Below, one piece after another: positions 1 to 8,038 of a stretch of DNA of 44,087 nt. Source of the stretch: Kiritimatiellia bacterium (lineage in GTDB: Bacteria > Verrucomicrobiota > Kiritimatiellia > RFP12 > UBA1067). Below the pieces are notes generated by a model. The model had not been told where the DNA came from. It saw only the letters and a program-made list of their open reading frames with translations, and made no database searches. The DNA is taken from positions 1-44,087 of the forward strand of contig JAILJX010000078.1 of NCBI GenBank assembly GCA_024694365.1. The letters are read 5' to 3'. A program made the position numbers and the translations under genes. The first letter of the stretch is position 1, and each line of letters begins with the position of its first letter.

Positions 1-2
1 TT

Positions 3-109
3 TGCAGAACTAAACGTGGGACATCCCCTGGGGGATGTTATTGACGAGATATTATCCGACCTCACCACTCAATCATTGAGGAATCTGCCCCCTCTGCAGA
101 ACTAAACGT
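3..109. repeat. 15-bp direct repeat pair and small palindromes at window start
   Basis: The 15-mer TGCAGAACTAAACGT occurs at 3-17 and again at 95-109. Between them, ACATCCCC-TG-GGGGATGT is a perfect dyad at about 21-38. TAAACGTGG at 11-19 is the reverse complement of CCACGTTTA at 119-127. I see no credible gene in 1-253. The repeats could belong to an upstream regulatory or mobile structure that the window cuts off. Confidence 0.5.
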
Positions 110-168
110 TCCAAAAAACCACGTTTACTTTTTCAATCCACGCTTCCGAAACAAGGCGACAATCACAC

Positions 169-197
169 TTGCGCCGTACGGAAATAAATGGTACAAT
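169..197 (+). promoter_or_regulatory. Sigma70-type promoter of the lipoprotein gene
   Basis: TTGCGC (169-174), a 17-nt spacer, then TACAAT (192-197) preceded by TGG, which gives an extended -10. Transcription would start near 204 and leave a leader of about 50 nt before the ATG at 254, with an AAGG ribosome-binding site. Confidence 0.65.
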
Positions 198-253
198 GTA
201 CACGTCTTTGACAATCATAGACAAAAAACAAAACACACGAAAGGTAAAAAACA

Positions 254-727
254 ATGAAAAAACTCATGGTTGTTCTCGCATGCGCCGCTGCGGCGGTCGG
301 TCTGACGGGATGCGGCAGCTCCCCCGAGGGCGTCGCCGAAGACTTCGCCGAAGCTCTCCTCAAGGGCAAGGGCAAGGACGCTGTCGAATGCTATGGCGGA
401 TACTTCCAGAACGAGCCCATGACCAAGGCGCAACACAAGAAACTCGTCGATGAGTTCGACAAGCTCGCCGCCAACGACGAAGACCTCAAGACTCCGGATC
501 TCGACCTCGAGCTCTACTATGTCAAGTACGACGTCATCACCGAACACAAGCACTACCTAGTCGTCAACGGCGACGAGTTCACGGGCGAGACCGCGACGGT
601 CGTCTACCAGTGCGTCAAGGACGGCACACCCAAGAAGTACGGCATTGAAGTCAATCTGGCCCAGGTCAACGGCGACTGGATCGTCACCGGCAAGAACGTC
701 AGGAAAGATCTCGACACCGAAGAGTGA
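254..727 (+). CDS. Small exported lipoprotein, NTF2-like (DUF4878-like)
   Basis: 157 residues. The N-terminus is a lipoprotein signal: two lysines, a hydrophobic stretch, then a lipobox LTGC with the acylated Cys at residue 20. The mature part opens with a helix of the type SPEGVAEDFAEALLKG and continues into alternating beta strands ending in DWIVTGKNVRKD. That layout resembles the NTF2-like/DUF4878 lipoproteins, which have no defined enzymatic role. The start is supported by an upstream AAGG motif and a clear promoter. The gene stands alone and is closed by a strong terminator at 760-790. The family assignment is by resemblance only; lipoprotein export is well supported. Confidence 0.8.
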   Translation: MKKLMVVLACAAAAVGLTGCGSSPEGVAEDFAEALLKGKGKDAVECYGGYFQNEPMTKAQHKKLVDEFDKLAANDEDLKTPDLDLELYYVKYDVITEHKHYLVVNGDEFTGETATVVYQCVKDGTPKKYGIEVNLAQVNGDWIVTGKNVRKDLDTEE

Positions 728-759
728 CGAAACCTCTGGTTTGTTCAAGGACAAAAGAA

Positions 760-793
760 CGGCCGCGCAAAAAAGCGCGGCCGATTCTTTTTT
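760..793 (+). terminator. Rho-independent terminator, probably bidirectional
   Basis: CGGCCGCGC (760-768), an A6 loop, then GCGCGGCCG (775-783), followed by GATTCTTTTTT. It ends the lipoprotein transcript. The complementary strand also carries a T-containing tail after the stem, so it may also stop the convergent minus-strand ktrB operon. Confidence 0.85.
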
Positions 794-826
794 CGTCTGC
801 AGCGAACCTGCCGACACCCTGGCGCG

Positions 827-2158
827 TCAGCCGACCACTATCTCCTCGCTCGGGAAGCGGACATGGCGGGTCGATTCGCGGTCGCCGATCATCAGGACGA
901 CCGTAAGCGCACCAAGGCGGCCTATGAACATGGCCGCCATTATTATCGCCTTGCCTCCAGCGGAAAGATCGCGCGTGGTCGACCCCACGGAGAGGCCTGT
1001 CGTCGTGATGGCGGAGACGGCCTCGAAGAAAAGAGCCTCGACTTTCACCTTTCCCGACGACAGCGCCGGGGATTCCGTCACCAGCAGCGCCGCGATGACG
1101 ATGGCGACGAACGCTATAAGAGCCATCAGGATGACGATTGATTCGCGCACGATGTCGGCGGGCACGACGCGCCTGTCGATCGCAGTCTCGTTCTCGCCGC
1201 GGCACATTGCGACGCACGTGTAGATGAGAACCGCGAATGTCGTGATCTTGATTCCTGCAGATGCGGAGCCGGGTCCGCCGCCGATGAACATCAAGAACGC
1301 ATATGTGAAGCGCGTAAGCGGAGAAAGATTCTCGGTAGGGATTATGCAGAAGCCGCACGTGCGGGGAGTCACCGCCTGATAGAAGCCCGTCGTCAGCTTT
1401 TCGGCGAACGAGAGCCCCTTCATGGCACCATTCCATTCCGCAAGGAGGAAAAGCGCGAACGACACAGCGAGAAGCCACGCTGTGAAGCGGAGGACGACGC
1501 GGGAATGCAACGAAAGCCTGCCGCGCGCGCCGGAGGATCTGTTCAGAAACCGATAGGTGCAAATGTTGTAGAGGACGAGGAATCCAGTGCCGCCAAGGAT
1601 CGTGAGCGCGGCCATGACGAGAACGAAGGCGTAGTTGGCGCGAAAACTTGCGAGAGAATCCGTCTCCAGGCCGAATCCGGCGTTGCAAAAGCCCATAACC
1701 GAATAGAATATGCTAGAATACACGTCGCCGATGCAGAAGTATATCGCGAGTGCGCCGAGGGCCTCAATGAAGAGCATGGATCCCACTACCCAGCATATCA
1801 GCCCCTTAAGACCCTTGACCTGGGCGACGCCATAGGCGTTCATGAGCGAGAATTCACGGCTCAAGGAAAGACGGCGGCCCACGGCTATGAGAAGAAACGT
1901 GCCGCATGTCATCAATCCCAGACAGCCGATTTCCACTAGCACGAGGAGGATGATCTGTCCACAAAGAGTATATGTCGTCCCGATGTCCACGACCGTAAGC
2001 CCAGTCACGCATACGGCGGAGAACGACGTGAACAGAGACGCCCCCCACGCTCCCCACGCGCCACCGCTGTCCGTTCTGGCCCAGGGGCTCGCCAGAAAAA
2101 TCGCCCCAAGGACGATAAGGGCCAAAAAGCCAAAGGCTATGGACGGCCTGCGGTTCAC
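827..2158 (-). CDS. ktrB: KtrB/TrkH-family K+ (or Na+/K+) channel subunit
   Basis: 443 residues from a GTG start that overlaps the tatC stop by 4 nt (GTGA). It is an integral inner-membrane potassium uptake protein with four membrane-pore-membrane repeats. The four filter segments are visible in order: SAVCVTGLTV, MGFCNAGFGL, VTPRTCGFC and SAITTTGLSVG, each with the key glycine. Before the last repeat is GGGPGSASAGIKITT, matching the GGSPGSTAGGIKTTT signature of the family. KtrB normally works with a cytoplasmic RCK subunit (KtrA), and none is encoded here. It is the last gene of the pal-tat operon and ends near the terminator at 760-790. Confidence 0.9.
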   Translation of the reverse strand: MNRRPSIAFGFLALIVLGAIFLASPWARTDSGGAWGAWGASLFTSFSAVCVTGLTVVDIGTTYTLCGQIILLVLVEIGCLGLMTCGTFLLIAVGRRLSLSREFSLMNAYGVAQVKGLKGLICWVVGSMLFIEALGALAIYFCIGDVYSSIFYSVMGFCNAGFGLETDSLASFRANYAFVLVMAALTILGGTGFLVLYNICTYRFLNRSSGARGRLSLHSRVVLRFTAWLLAVSFALFLLAEWNGAMKGLSFAEKLTTGFYQAVTPRTCGFCIIPTENLSPLTRFTYAFLMFIGGGPGSASAGIKITTFAVLIYTCVAMCRGENETAIDRRVVPADIVRESIVILMALIAFVAIVIAALLVTESPALSSGKVKVEALFFEAVSAITTTGLSVGSTTRDLSAGGKAIIMAAMFIGRLGALTVVLMIGDRESTRHVRFPSEEIVVG

Positions 2159-2904
2159 GATACGCGTTCCTTGAGCCAGACGGCCCAAATCGCCGCCTCG
2201 TAGAGGAGGCAGAGCGGCACGGCCATGATGATCTGGCTCATGGGATCGGGGGGCGTAAGCACCATGGCGAGAATGAACGCGATGACGATTGCGACGCGGC
2301 GCTTGGCTCTGAGCGCATCGCTCGTTACTATGCCGAACCAGCCGAGGATGAAAAGGACGAGAGGAAGCTGGAAGACGAGCCCGAAAGCGATTATCGTCTT
2401 GAGAATGATCGAAATGTAGCCTTCTATGCGGATCGTCTGCACGGGCAGGCCTACCCATCCGTTGATCGTCTGGAAAGCAGAGACGACCAGCGGGAGAGTC
2501 TTGGCGTAGGCTAGAACGACACCTGCGGAGAAAAAGACCGATCCGCAGACGAGAACCGTCAAGATCATCCATTTCTCGCGATTCGTAAGCGCAGGGAACA
2601 CGAACCGCAGAATGGCGAACAGCACGAAAGGCAGGCTGAGGGCGGTTCCGCCCCATGCGGCGATGGACATGAACACGTCGAAACCACTCGTCAAGTCGAG
2701 GCCCTGGAGGAGCGCGCTGTCGTTCTGGGCGGGAGTCTTGAGCCATACAAGTATCTGCGGAGCGAAGACTCCAGCGACGATGACGCAAACAGCCCACGAG
2801 ACGGCTGCGAAGACGAGCATGTCCCTGAGTGCGAGGAGATGGACAAGAAGCGGAAGCTTCGGGTCGTGACGTCCGTCAGGATCCTTTATGAGAGAGATGG
2901 ACAT
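2155..2904 (-). CDS. tatC: Sec-independent translocase subunit TatC
   Basis: 249 residues and multi-spanning, a normal TatC length. TatC forms the receptor for twin-arginine signal peptides in the inner membrane. Supporting features are the N-terminal cytoplasmic segment LLVHLLALRDML, about six hydrophobic spans and the conserved C-terminal LTPPDPMSQ. One deviation is visible: the usual HLxELR motif reads HLLALR, so the conserved glutamate of the signal-binding site is alanine. The start lies 3 nt after the tatB stop and the stop overlaps the ktrB start. The order pal, tatB, tatC, ktrB implies one transcript. Confidence 0.93.
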   Translation of the reverse strand: MSISLIKDPDGRHDPKLPLLVHLLALRDMLVFAAVSWAVCVIVAGVFAPQILVWLKTPAQNDSALLQGLDLTSGFDVFMSIAAWGGTALSLPFVLFAILRFVFPALTNREKWMILTVLVCGSVFFSAGVVLAYAKTLPLVVSAFQTINGWVGLPVQTIRIEGYISIILKTIIAFGLVFQLPLVLFILGWFGIVTSDALRAKRRVAIVIAFILAMVLTPPDPMSQIIMAVPLCLLYEAAIWAVWLKERVS

Positions 2905-2907
2905 GCT

Positions 2908-3234
2908 TCAGCCCTTATTCCGCTGCGGCGCGGGATGATTCGAGCCCACGGCATCGGGCTCGCCCGAAGGCACGACCTGGGATTCGTCGCCGCCGGACGT
3001 GAACGCATCCTCGACCTCGCGCTCCGCAGACCTCGCCGCGCGGTCCATTTCGTTCTCCATCTCCATAAGCTGGCGCCTGAAGCCTTCGGCTGCGCGGCGA
3101 AACTTCGAATAAAGGCTCCCGAGCTTGCGCGCGGCGGAAGGAAGGTTGCGCGGCCCGACCACGATAAGCACGACGGCGAGCAGTACAAACCACTCGCCGA
3201 AGCCTGCGCTGTCGAATATGAGCGCCAGTGCCAT
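2908..3234 (-). CDS. tatB: TatA/TatB-family translocase subunit
   Basis: 108 residues. A single N-terminal membrane helix (about residues 9-26) is followed by GPRNLPSAARKLG, the hinge and amphipathic helix typical of TatA/B, then a long charged helix and a polar tail ending HPAPQRNKG. The length and the long amphipathic helix fit TatB better than TatA, but no separate tatA is in the window, so it may serve both roles. It lies 9 nt after pal and 3 nt before tatC. Confidence 0.85.
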   Translation of the reverse strand: MALALIFDSAGFGEWFVLLAVVLIVVGPRNLPSAARKLGSLYSKFRRAAEGFRRQLMEMENEMDRAARSAEREVEDAFTSGGDESQVVPSGEPDAVGSNHPAPQRNKG

Positions 3235-3243
3235 CCGAAAGCG

Positions 3244-3858
3244 TTACTTCTTCCAGATGATGAACTCGCCGCGACGGTTCTTGGACCATGCGGCCTCGCC
3301 GGTCCCTTCAACCGCGGGATTGGACTCGCCGCGGCTGACGGTCTTGATGCGGTTTCTGGAGACGCCGTTCTGCGCGAGGAAGTTAGCGATGATGGTCGCG
3401 CGGTCTTCGCCGAGGGAAAGGTTGTATTCGTTGGAGCCGCGCTCGTCGCAGTTGCCCTCGACGGTCACGACGCGGTCGGGGTTGTCGCCGAGATGGCGCG
3501 CGACCTCTTCGATCTTCACGAGTTCGGCGGGAGCGACCGCGGTGGCGTCAAGCGCGAAGAAGACGGGCTCGAACTCGACATCGGCGCAGCGCGCATAGCC
3601 GGGCCACTCGCCGGGGGCCGCACCGTCGGACGCGGCGTTGGCGAGATCGCTCAGAGAGCCGCCTTCGCTGTCGGCGCTGACGGGACCGAGAGTGTCGGTC
3701 TCGAAATCGCCGGCGTCGGCGCTGATGTCCTCGCCGGCGTTCTCGCCGGCGGCGAGAACGTCGTCTGCGCCATCCGCATCGGATTTGCTGTAGCGGCATC
3801 CGGAGGCTGCGATCGCCAACGTGAATGCGGCTGCTGTCATGCAAGTAGAGATTTTCAT
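3244..3858 (-). CDS. pal: Peptidoglycan-associated lipoprotein (OmpA-like C-terminal domain)
   Basis: 204 residues. The signal peptide ends in a lipobox AASGC with the lipidated Cys at residue 21. A long acidic Ala/Gly/Asp-rich linker follows (to about residue 85), then an OmpA-like peptidoglycan-binding domain. Diagnostic motifs are VEGNCDERGSNEYN, LGEDRA and KNRRGEFIIW, as in Pal. It anchors the outer membrane to peptidoglycan, usually with TolB. The linker is unusually long. It is the first gene of the pal-tatB-tatC-ktrB operon, with a good promoter at 3897-3925 and AAGGAG before the ATG. Confidence 0.92.
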   Translation of the reverse strand: MKISTCMTAAAFTLAIAASGCRYSKSDADGADDVLAAGENAGEDISADAGDFETDTLGPVSADSEGGSLSDLANAASDGAAPGEWPGYARCADVEFEPVFFALDATAVAPAELVKIEEVARHLGDNPDRVVTVEGNCDERGSNEYNLSLGEDRATIIANFLAQNGVSRNRIKTVSRGESNPAVEGTGEAAWSKNRRGEFIIWKK

Positions 3859-3896
3859 TTCTTTGACTCCTTTTGTTTTGAAGAGATGTGACTGAT

Positions 3897-3925
3897 ATGA
3901 TACCGAATATTTCCGCGAAAATCAA
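3897..3925 (-). promoter_or_regulatory. Promoter of the pal-tat-ktrB operon
   Basis: On the minus strand: TTGATT (3925-3920), a 17-nt spacer, TATCAT (3902-3897). The leader contains AAGGAG just before the pal start. A 7-bp hairpin (GTGACAT/ATGTCAC, 3933-3954) overlaps the glnS stop just upstream but lacks a T tract. Confidence 0.75.
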
Positions 3926-3950
3926 GTGCGGAGTGACATATTTTCGGATG

Positions 3951-5663
3951 TCACGCCGGCTTGTACGAATCTTTGAGTGTTACGGTGCGGTTGAAAACGG
4001 GCGCTCCGGGGGCGGAATCGCGCTCGTCCGCCACAAAGTAGCCCGTGCGCTCGAACTGGAAGCGCTCGCCGCCTTTCGCCTCCCCCAGAAGAGGTTCGAC
4101 ATAGCCGGACACGGTCTTGAGCGAATCGCGGTTCATGTATTTCAGGAATTCCGAAGGACCGTCCTTCAGCGGATCGGGCACGGCGAAAAGCCTGTCGTAT
4201 AGCCGCACCGCAGCCTTGACGCCGGTCGCGCAGTCGACCCAGTGGATGGTCCCCTTCACCTTGCGTCCGTCGGCCGCGTTCCCGCCCCAGGAAGACTCGT
4301 CCCACACGCCGTGGATCTCGGAGACGATTCCGTCGCCGCCCTTCACGCAGCCGGTGCATTTGAAGATGCACGCGCCGCGAAGGCGGACCTCCTGCCCCGG
4401 GGCCATGCGGAAGAACTTCTTTTCGGGGACTTCCATGAAGTCGGCGCGGTCTATCCAGATTTCGCGTCCGAACGGAATCCTCCTCGTCCCTGCCTCGGGG
4501 TCGAGCGGATTGTTCGGCAGCTCCACCTCGCGCGGCGCCTCGAAATTGTCTATCACAACCTTCACGGGATCGAGAACCGCCATGCGGCGCGGAGCGGTCT
4601 TGTTGAGCTCTTCGCGCACGCACCATTCTAGAAGCGCGGGATCGCTCTCGCTCTCGACCTTGGAGACGCCGACGCGTTCGCAGAACTCGCGGATCGCGCC
4701 CGGGGTGTAGCCGCGTCTGCGCATCCCGCAGACCGTCGGCATCCTGGGGTCGTCCCATCCCGCGACATGGCCCTCGGTGACGAGCTGGAGAAGTAGTCGC
4801 TTCGACATCACGGTCGACGTTATGTTCAGGCGCGCGAATTCGCGCTGCCGTGGACGTATCTTCACGCCGTTTCTCACCACCAGCATCCCCATCTCGTCAA
4901 GCCTGTCCACCACCCAGTCGTACAGCGGACGGTGCACCTCGAATTCAAGGGTGCACATTGAATGTGTCACGCCTTCGAGAGCGTCCTCGATGGGATGGGC
5001 GAAATCGTACATGGGATAGATGCACCACTTGTCGCCAAGGTGATAGTGGGAGACGTGGCGTATCCTGTAGATGACGGGATCGCGGAAGTGGATGTTGGGC
5101 GAGGCCATGTCGATCTTCGCGCGAAGGCACCATTCGCCGTCGGCGTACTTGCCGGCTTTCATGTCCCTGAATATCTCGAGATTGCGCGCGGGCGGAGTGT
5201 CGCGCGAAGGCGAGGGCGTTCCCGGGGTCTCGGGGACGCCGCGGTGGGTCTTCCACTCCTCCTGCGTCAGGTTGCAGCAGTATGCCTGGCCCGCCTTTAT
5301 GAGATTCTCCGCTATTTCATACATCTTGTCGAACATGTTCGACGCATTGTAGAATCCGGGCTCGCCGGAGTCGCCTTCGCCGGACCACTTGAAGCCGAGC
5401 CATGTGATGTCCCTCTTTATGTTGTCGGCGTATTCGTCGGACTCTTTCGCGGGGTTCGTATCGTCCAGCCGCAGATGGCATTCGCCGCCGAAGAGCTCGG
5501 CCATGCCGAAATCGACGCAGACGGCCTTGGCGTGGCCTATGTGGATGTATCCGTTCGGCTCGGGCGGGAATCGCGTGACGACCTTGCCGCCGGTCTTCCC
5601 GTCGGCCACGTCCTTTTCGATCCACTGCCTGAGGAAGTGTCTTGATGTGTCTGATTCGTTCAT
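3951..5663 (-). CDS. glnS: Glutaminyl-tRNA synthetase
   Basis: 570 residues, the usual GlnRS size. It charges tRNA-Gln with glutamine in the cytoplasm. The class I signature PPEPNGYIHIGHAKA is at residues 33-47, with HIGH at 41-44, and the KMSKS equivalent is in STVMSKRLLLQLV. The catalytic core is followed by the beta-barrel anticodon-binding domains. DDTNPAKES and the C-terminal SGYVEPLL agree with GlnRS rather than GluRS. Having GlnRS suggests the organism need not use the Gln-amidotransferase route. The start overlaps the stop of the upstream LacZ-like gene by 4 nt (ATGA), so translation is probably coupled. Confidence 0.96.
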   Translation of the reverse strand: MNESDTSRHFLRQWIEKDVADGKTGGKVVTRFPPEPNGYIHIGHAKAVCVDFGMAELFGGECHLRLDDTNPAKESDEYADNIKRDITWLGFKWSGEGDSGEPGFYNASNMFDKMYEIAENLIKAGQAYCCNLTQEEWKTHRGVPETPGTPSPSRDTPPARNLEIFRDMKAGKYADGEWCLRAKIDMASPNIHFRDPVIYRIRHVSHYHLGDKWCIYPMYDFAHPIEDALEGVTHSMCTLEFEVHRPLYDWVVDRLDEMGMLVVRNGVKIRPRQREFARLNITSTVMSKRLLLQLVTEGHVAGWDDPRMPTVCGMRRRGYTPGAIREFCERVGVSKVESESDPALLEWCVREELNKTAPRRMAVLDPVKVVIDNFEAPREVELPNNPLDPEAGTRRIPFGREIWIDRADFMEVPEKKFFRMAPGQEVRLRGACIFKCTGCVKGGDGIVSEIHGVWDESSWGGNAADGRKVKGTIHWVDCATGVKAAVRLYDRLFAVPDPLKDGPSEFLKYMNRDSLKTVSGYVEPLLGEAKGGERFQFERTGYFVADERDSAPGAPVFNRTVTLKDSYKPA

Positions 5664-7249
5664 AGTGAAGGTAGGTCCGCGCCGTCGCACGGCGTGCGCG
5701 CGGAGAGAGACTTGTCGTTTATCGATATTGTGAATGAAATTTCGGCATGGCCGTCTTCGCCGGGCGAAACGAAAACCGACAGCGACCCGCTGTCGGCGGA
5801 GATTGCGAAAGGAACGCCGAGCGTCCTGACCGTAAAACCGCCGAGCCGCACGCCGCGAACCTCCTCCGCGCTGAACGACCATGGCGGAGATTGGATTTCC
5901 GTTTCCCAACGTCCGAGGAAAGCCCCTTCCGCGTCGCCCGGACGCGTCGCGCGGCGTCCGAGGCCGAACCATTCCAGCTCCTCGCCGGCCCATGTCCTGA
6001 AAGAAGACGTGGGACACTGAAACACGAACCCGAGACGCGTGCCGAAAGGCGCCGCCGTCGCCTTGAGCCGGGCCTTGACGGAGACGACGCCGAAGGGATG
6101 AACCGTCCATTCCGCCGAATACCCCACTCCATTCCTCTCGCCGACCGATACGAACGAAAGCGCACCTTCCCTGTTCACTACTGGGAAAAGAGGCTTGCGC
6201 AGAACGAACGGCCCCCCATCCGCCGGGACTTCGCGGCAGGGCAAGACGGAATGGACGAGCATCGTGTCGAAGATCAGCCCCGTCTTCCAGAGCGCGCCTT
6301 CCTCGGTCGCGTCATCGCCGTATTTGAATTTCAAGCCATTCGCCTTGAACGTGCGGACCTTATTCGCCGCGCCTGCCGTCTCCAGCGAGAAACCGACCTT
6401 GGGTTTCATGAAACCGAACGCAAGCCAATCCGGGATCCATCCTTTAGGCCCGGCGAGGGAATCCAGTTCGCGCGCAAGGGCGAGGTCGATCTGGTCCTCC
6501 GCGAGCGTCTTTCCGTCCTCGTCCTCGAACGTGAATCTCACGCTCACGCTCTTCCCGCCGGAGAGAGCCTCTATCGCCTCGGGAATCATGTCGTGCACGG
6601 TCTCCTGTCCCGGGCCCAGTCCGTAGAGATCGACGACGCCGTCGTCCTCCTCCTCGCCGTCCAGAAGAAGATGCCAGCGGCACGTGACGCCGGTCGCATC
6701 GATGAACGAGTTGCGGTTGCGGACCACGAATCTCTGGTTGTAGTTCGTCCCCGTCACGGACCAGTCGCGGAAGGCGTGGAACATGGCGTCGCCGTCGCCG
6801 CAGCGGGCATCGGGCGTCTTGACCGATCCGGGAAGCAGATACACTCCGTTTTTCCACGCCTCTTCCGGGGAAACCGGCCCACCCTCGATGGCGGCGTTGC
6901 CGTTCAGCTCTTTCGGACCGAATTTCAGGCAGACGTTGCGTCCGTTGACGAAAAACCCATGATCGGTAAGCTTGCGCTCCGAGAATCCGAAAACCGTCTC
7001 TTCCTTTACGCCGTCCTCCACCGTCTCGAGGACGTACCATACGGGATTTTCGGCGTTCCACGTCTCGACTTGCGGCACGGTGAACTTCTTCGCGGCGAAA
7101 GGACCGGCGACAAGGTTCCCCTCCATGTCAAGAAGCCGGCTTTCGGTCTTTCCGCCGGCGGAAACGGAGACCTCCCAGGGTCCGCCGTAAAGTCCGGGGA
7201 CTGCGGGATTCGTCAAAACCGCGGCGCAGAGAACGGCAGGAAGCGTCAT
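5660..7249 (-). CDS. Beta-galactosidase (GH2)-like protein lacking the catalytic barrel
   Basis: 529 residues. A short hydrophobic N-terminus may be a signal peptide. Residues around 50-110 resemble the second immunoglobulin-like domain of LacZ (VETWNAENPVWYVLET, then VFGFSERKLTDHGFFVNGR). In LacZ the roughly 290-residue TIM barrel with both catalytic glutamates follows. Here the chain passes directly into a LacZ domain-4-like stretch (FVVRNRNSFID, CRWHLLLDGE), then a domain-5/small-chain-like beta-sandwich (FVLRKPLFPVVNREG onward). It is probably not an active galactosidase; a carbohydrate-binding or structural role is inference. ATGA overlaps on both sides tie it to the upstream hypothetical gene and to glnS. 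Confidence 0.7.
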   Translation of the reverse strand: MTLPAVLCAAVLTNPAVPGLYGGPWEVSVSAGGKTESRLLDMEGNLVAGPFAAKKFTVPQVETWNAENPVWYVLETVEDGVKEETVFGFSERKLTDHGFFVNGRNVCLKFGPKELNGNAAIEGGPVSPEEAWKNGVYLLPGSVKTPDARCGDGDAMFHAFRDWSVTGTNYNQRFVVRNRNSFIDATGVTCRWHLLLDGEEEDDGVVDLYGLGPGQETVHDMIPEAIEALSGGKSVSVRFTFEDEDGKTLAEDQIDLALARELDSLAGPKGWIPDWLAFGFMKPKVGFSLETAGAANKVRTFKANGLKFKYGDDATEEGALWKTGLIFDTMLVHSVLPCREVPADGGPFVLRKPLFPVVNREGALSFVSVGERNGVGYSAEWTVHPFGVVSVKARLKATAAPFGTRLGFVFQCPTSSFRTWAGEELEWFGLGRRATRPGDAEGAFLGRWETEIQSPPWSFSAEEVRGVRLGGFTVRTLGVPFAISADSGSLSVFVSPGEDGHAEISFTISINDKSLSARTPCDGADLPSL

Positions 7250-7989
7250 TCGGCCCCTTTCTTGAATCCTTCGAAATAAAGTTTCCTGGTCTGGCGGCGT
7301 ATTTCGTTCAGGAAGGGCTTCTGGGAGGAGTTGGCGCGATCCATCCCGAGATCGGCGAAATAGTATGCGACCGCCTGCGGATTGGACCAGTCGGTCATCC
7401 CTTCCCTGCGGCTTATCTCGTCCATGCGCGCGCGATCCATGCCGATTTCGGCCCATGCATCGCGCGCGGCAGCGTCCGCAACGATTTTACGCCACTCCTC
7501 GCGGTAGAGGGGAGCTGCGACATCCATGTTGTCGAGACCGATCTTCATCTCGAACATGAACGCGAGTTCCCGGCAGATGTCGGGATCTCCGGGGTTCCAG
7601 GAAAGTCCGCTGTCGCGCATAAGCCGCATCCCAGCATAGACCCACCGCCAGCGGTCCTCGATGCGCGGCATTCTCGAAGAGATGTTGTAGGCGAGGTTCC
7701 AGCCGGAATAGGTCCATACCTCGGCATCGTGGGGCTCGAGCTTCGTGAGAAGATCGGCCAGCTGCATAAGCTCGCCGAAGCGTCCGTCCTGTTCGAGGCG
7801 GTTGACGCGGTACCAGACGACCTCCGAAGCAAGCGCGCGCGCTCCGCCCAAGGCCGCTATCACGCTTTCGCCGATATGCGGAGTCTCCTCGATGCGCACG
7901 TGCGCGAGGGCGACCTGCCCGGCGATTCCGGCGCACAAAAGAGCCGCCACCGCTAGAGGGGCTCCGAATCTGGCGAAAAACTTCTTCAC
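7246..7989 (-). CDS. Exported TPR-like protein, function unknown
   Basis: 247 residues from a GTG start. Residues 1-29 form a signal peptide or membrane anchor (KKFFARFGAPLAVAALL...). The rest is helical, with LADLLTKLEPHDAEVWTYSGWNLAYN resembling a tetratricopeptide pair, and a Trp/Arg-rich segment (IEDRWRWVYAGMRLMRDS). I do not recognise a named family. The start is set by an extended -10 (TGGTATAAT) ending only 8 nt upstream, so the mRNA may be leaderless. It is the first gene of a three-gene unit with the LacZ-like gene and glnS. Confidence 0.75.
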   Translation of the reverse strand: MKKFFARFGAPLAVAALLCAGIAGQVALAHVRIEETPHIGESVIAALGGARALASEVVWYRVNRLEQDGRFGELMQLADLLTKLEPHDAEVWTYSGWNLAYNISSRMPRIEDRWRWVYAGMRLMRDSGLSWNPGDPDICRELAFMFEMKIGLDNMDVAAPLYREEWRKIVADAAARDAWAEIGMDRARMDEISRREGMTDWSNPQAVAYYFADLGMDRANSSQKPFLNEIRRQTRKLYFEGFKKGAE

Positions 7990-7997
7990 AAGCGGAT

Positions 7998-8006
7998 ATT
8001 ATACCA
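7998..8006 (-). promoter_or_regulatory. Extended -10 promoter, probably leaderless transcript
   Basis: TGGTATAAT on the minus strand. The last T is 8 nt before the GTG at 7989, which puts the expected transcription start at or within a base or two of the start codon. No good -35 is visible. Confidence 0.6.
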
Positions 8007-8038
8007 AAAATCGGCATGCGCGTGGCGCGCGCAAAGCG

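Noticed and set aside
1..130. Integron attC or transposon end
   Set aside because: The AACTAAAC-containing repeats do not satisfy the GTTRRRY core, and no transposase or integrase is nearby.
827..2797. Extended 656-residue KtrB frame
   Set aside because: The first 213 codons are an Arg-rich shadow of tatC; the GTGA overlap at 2155-2158 gives a normal KtrB N-terminus.
3933..3954. Terminator for glnS
   Set aside because: The 7-bp hairpin overlaps the stop codon and is not followed by T residues.
5660..7249. Calling the LacZ-like gene a broken pseudogene
   Set aside because: The frame is uninterrupted over 529 codons, with precise 4-nt overlaps on both sides, so selection for a coding gene is more likely.
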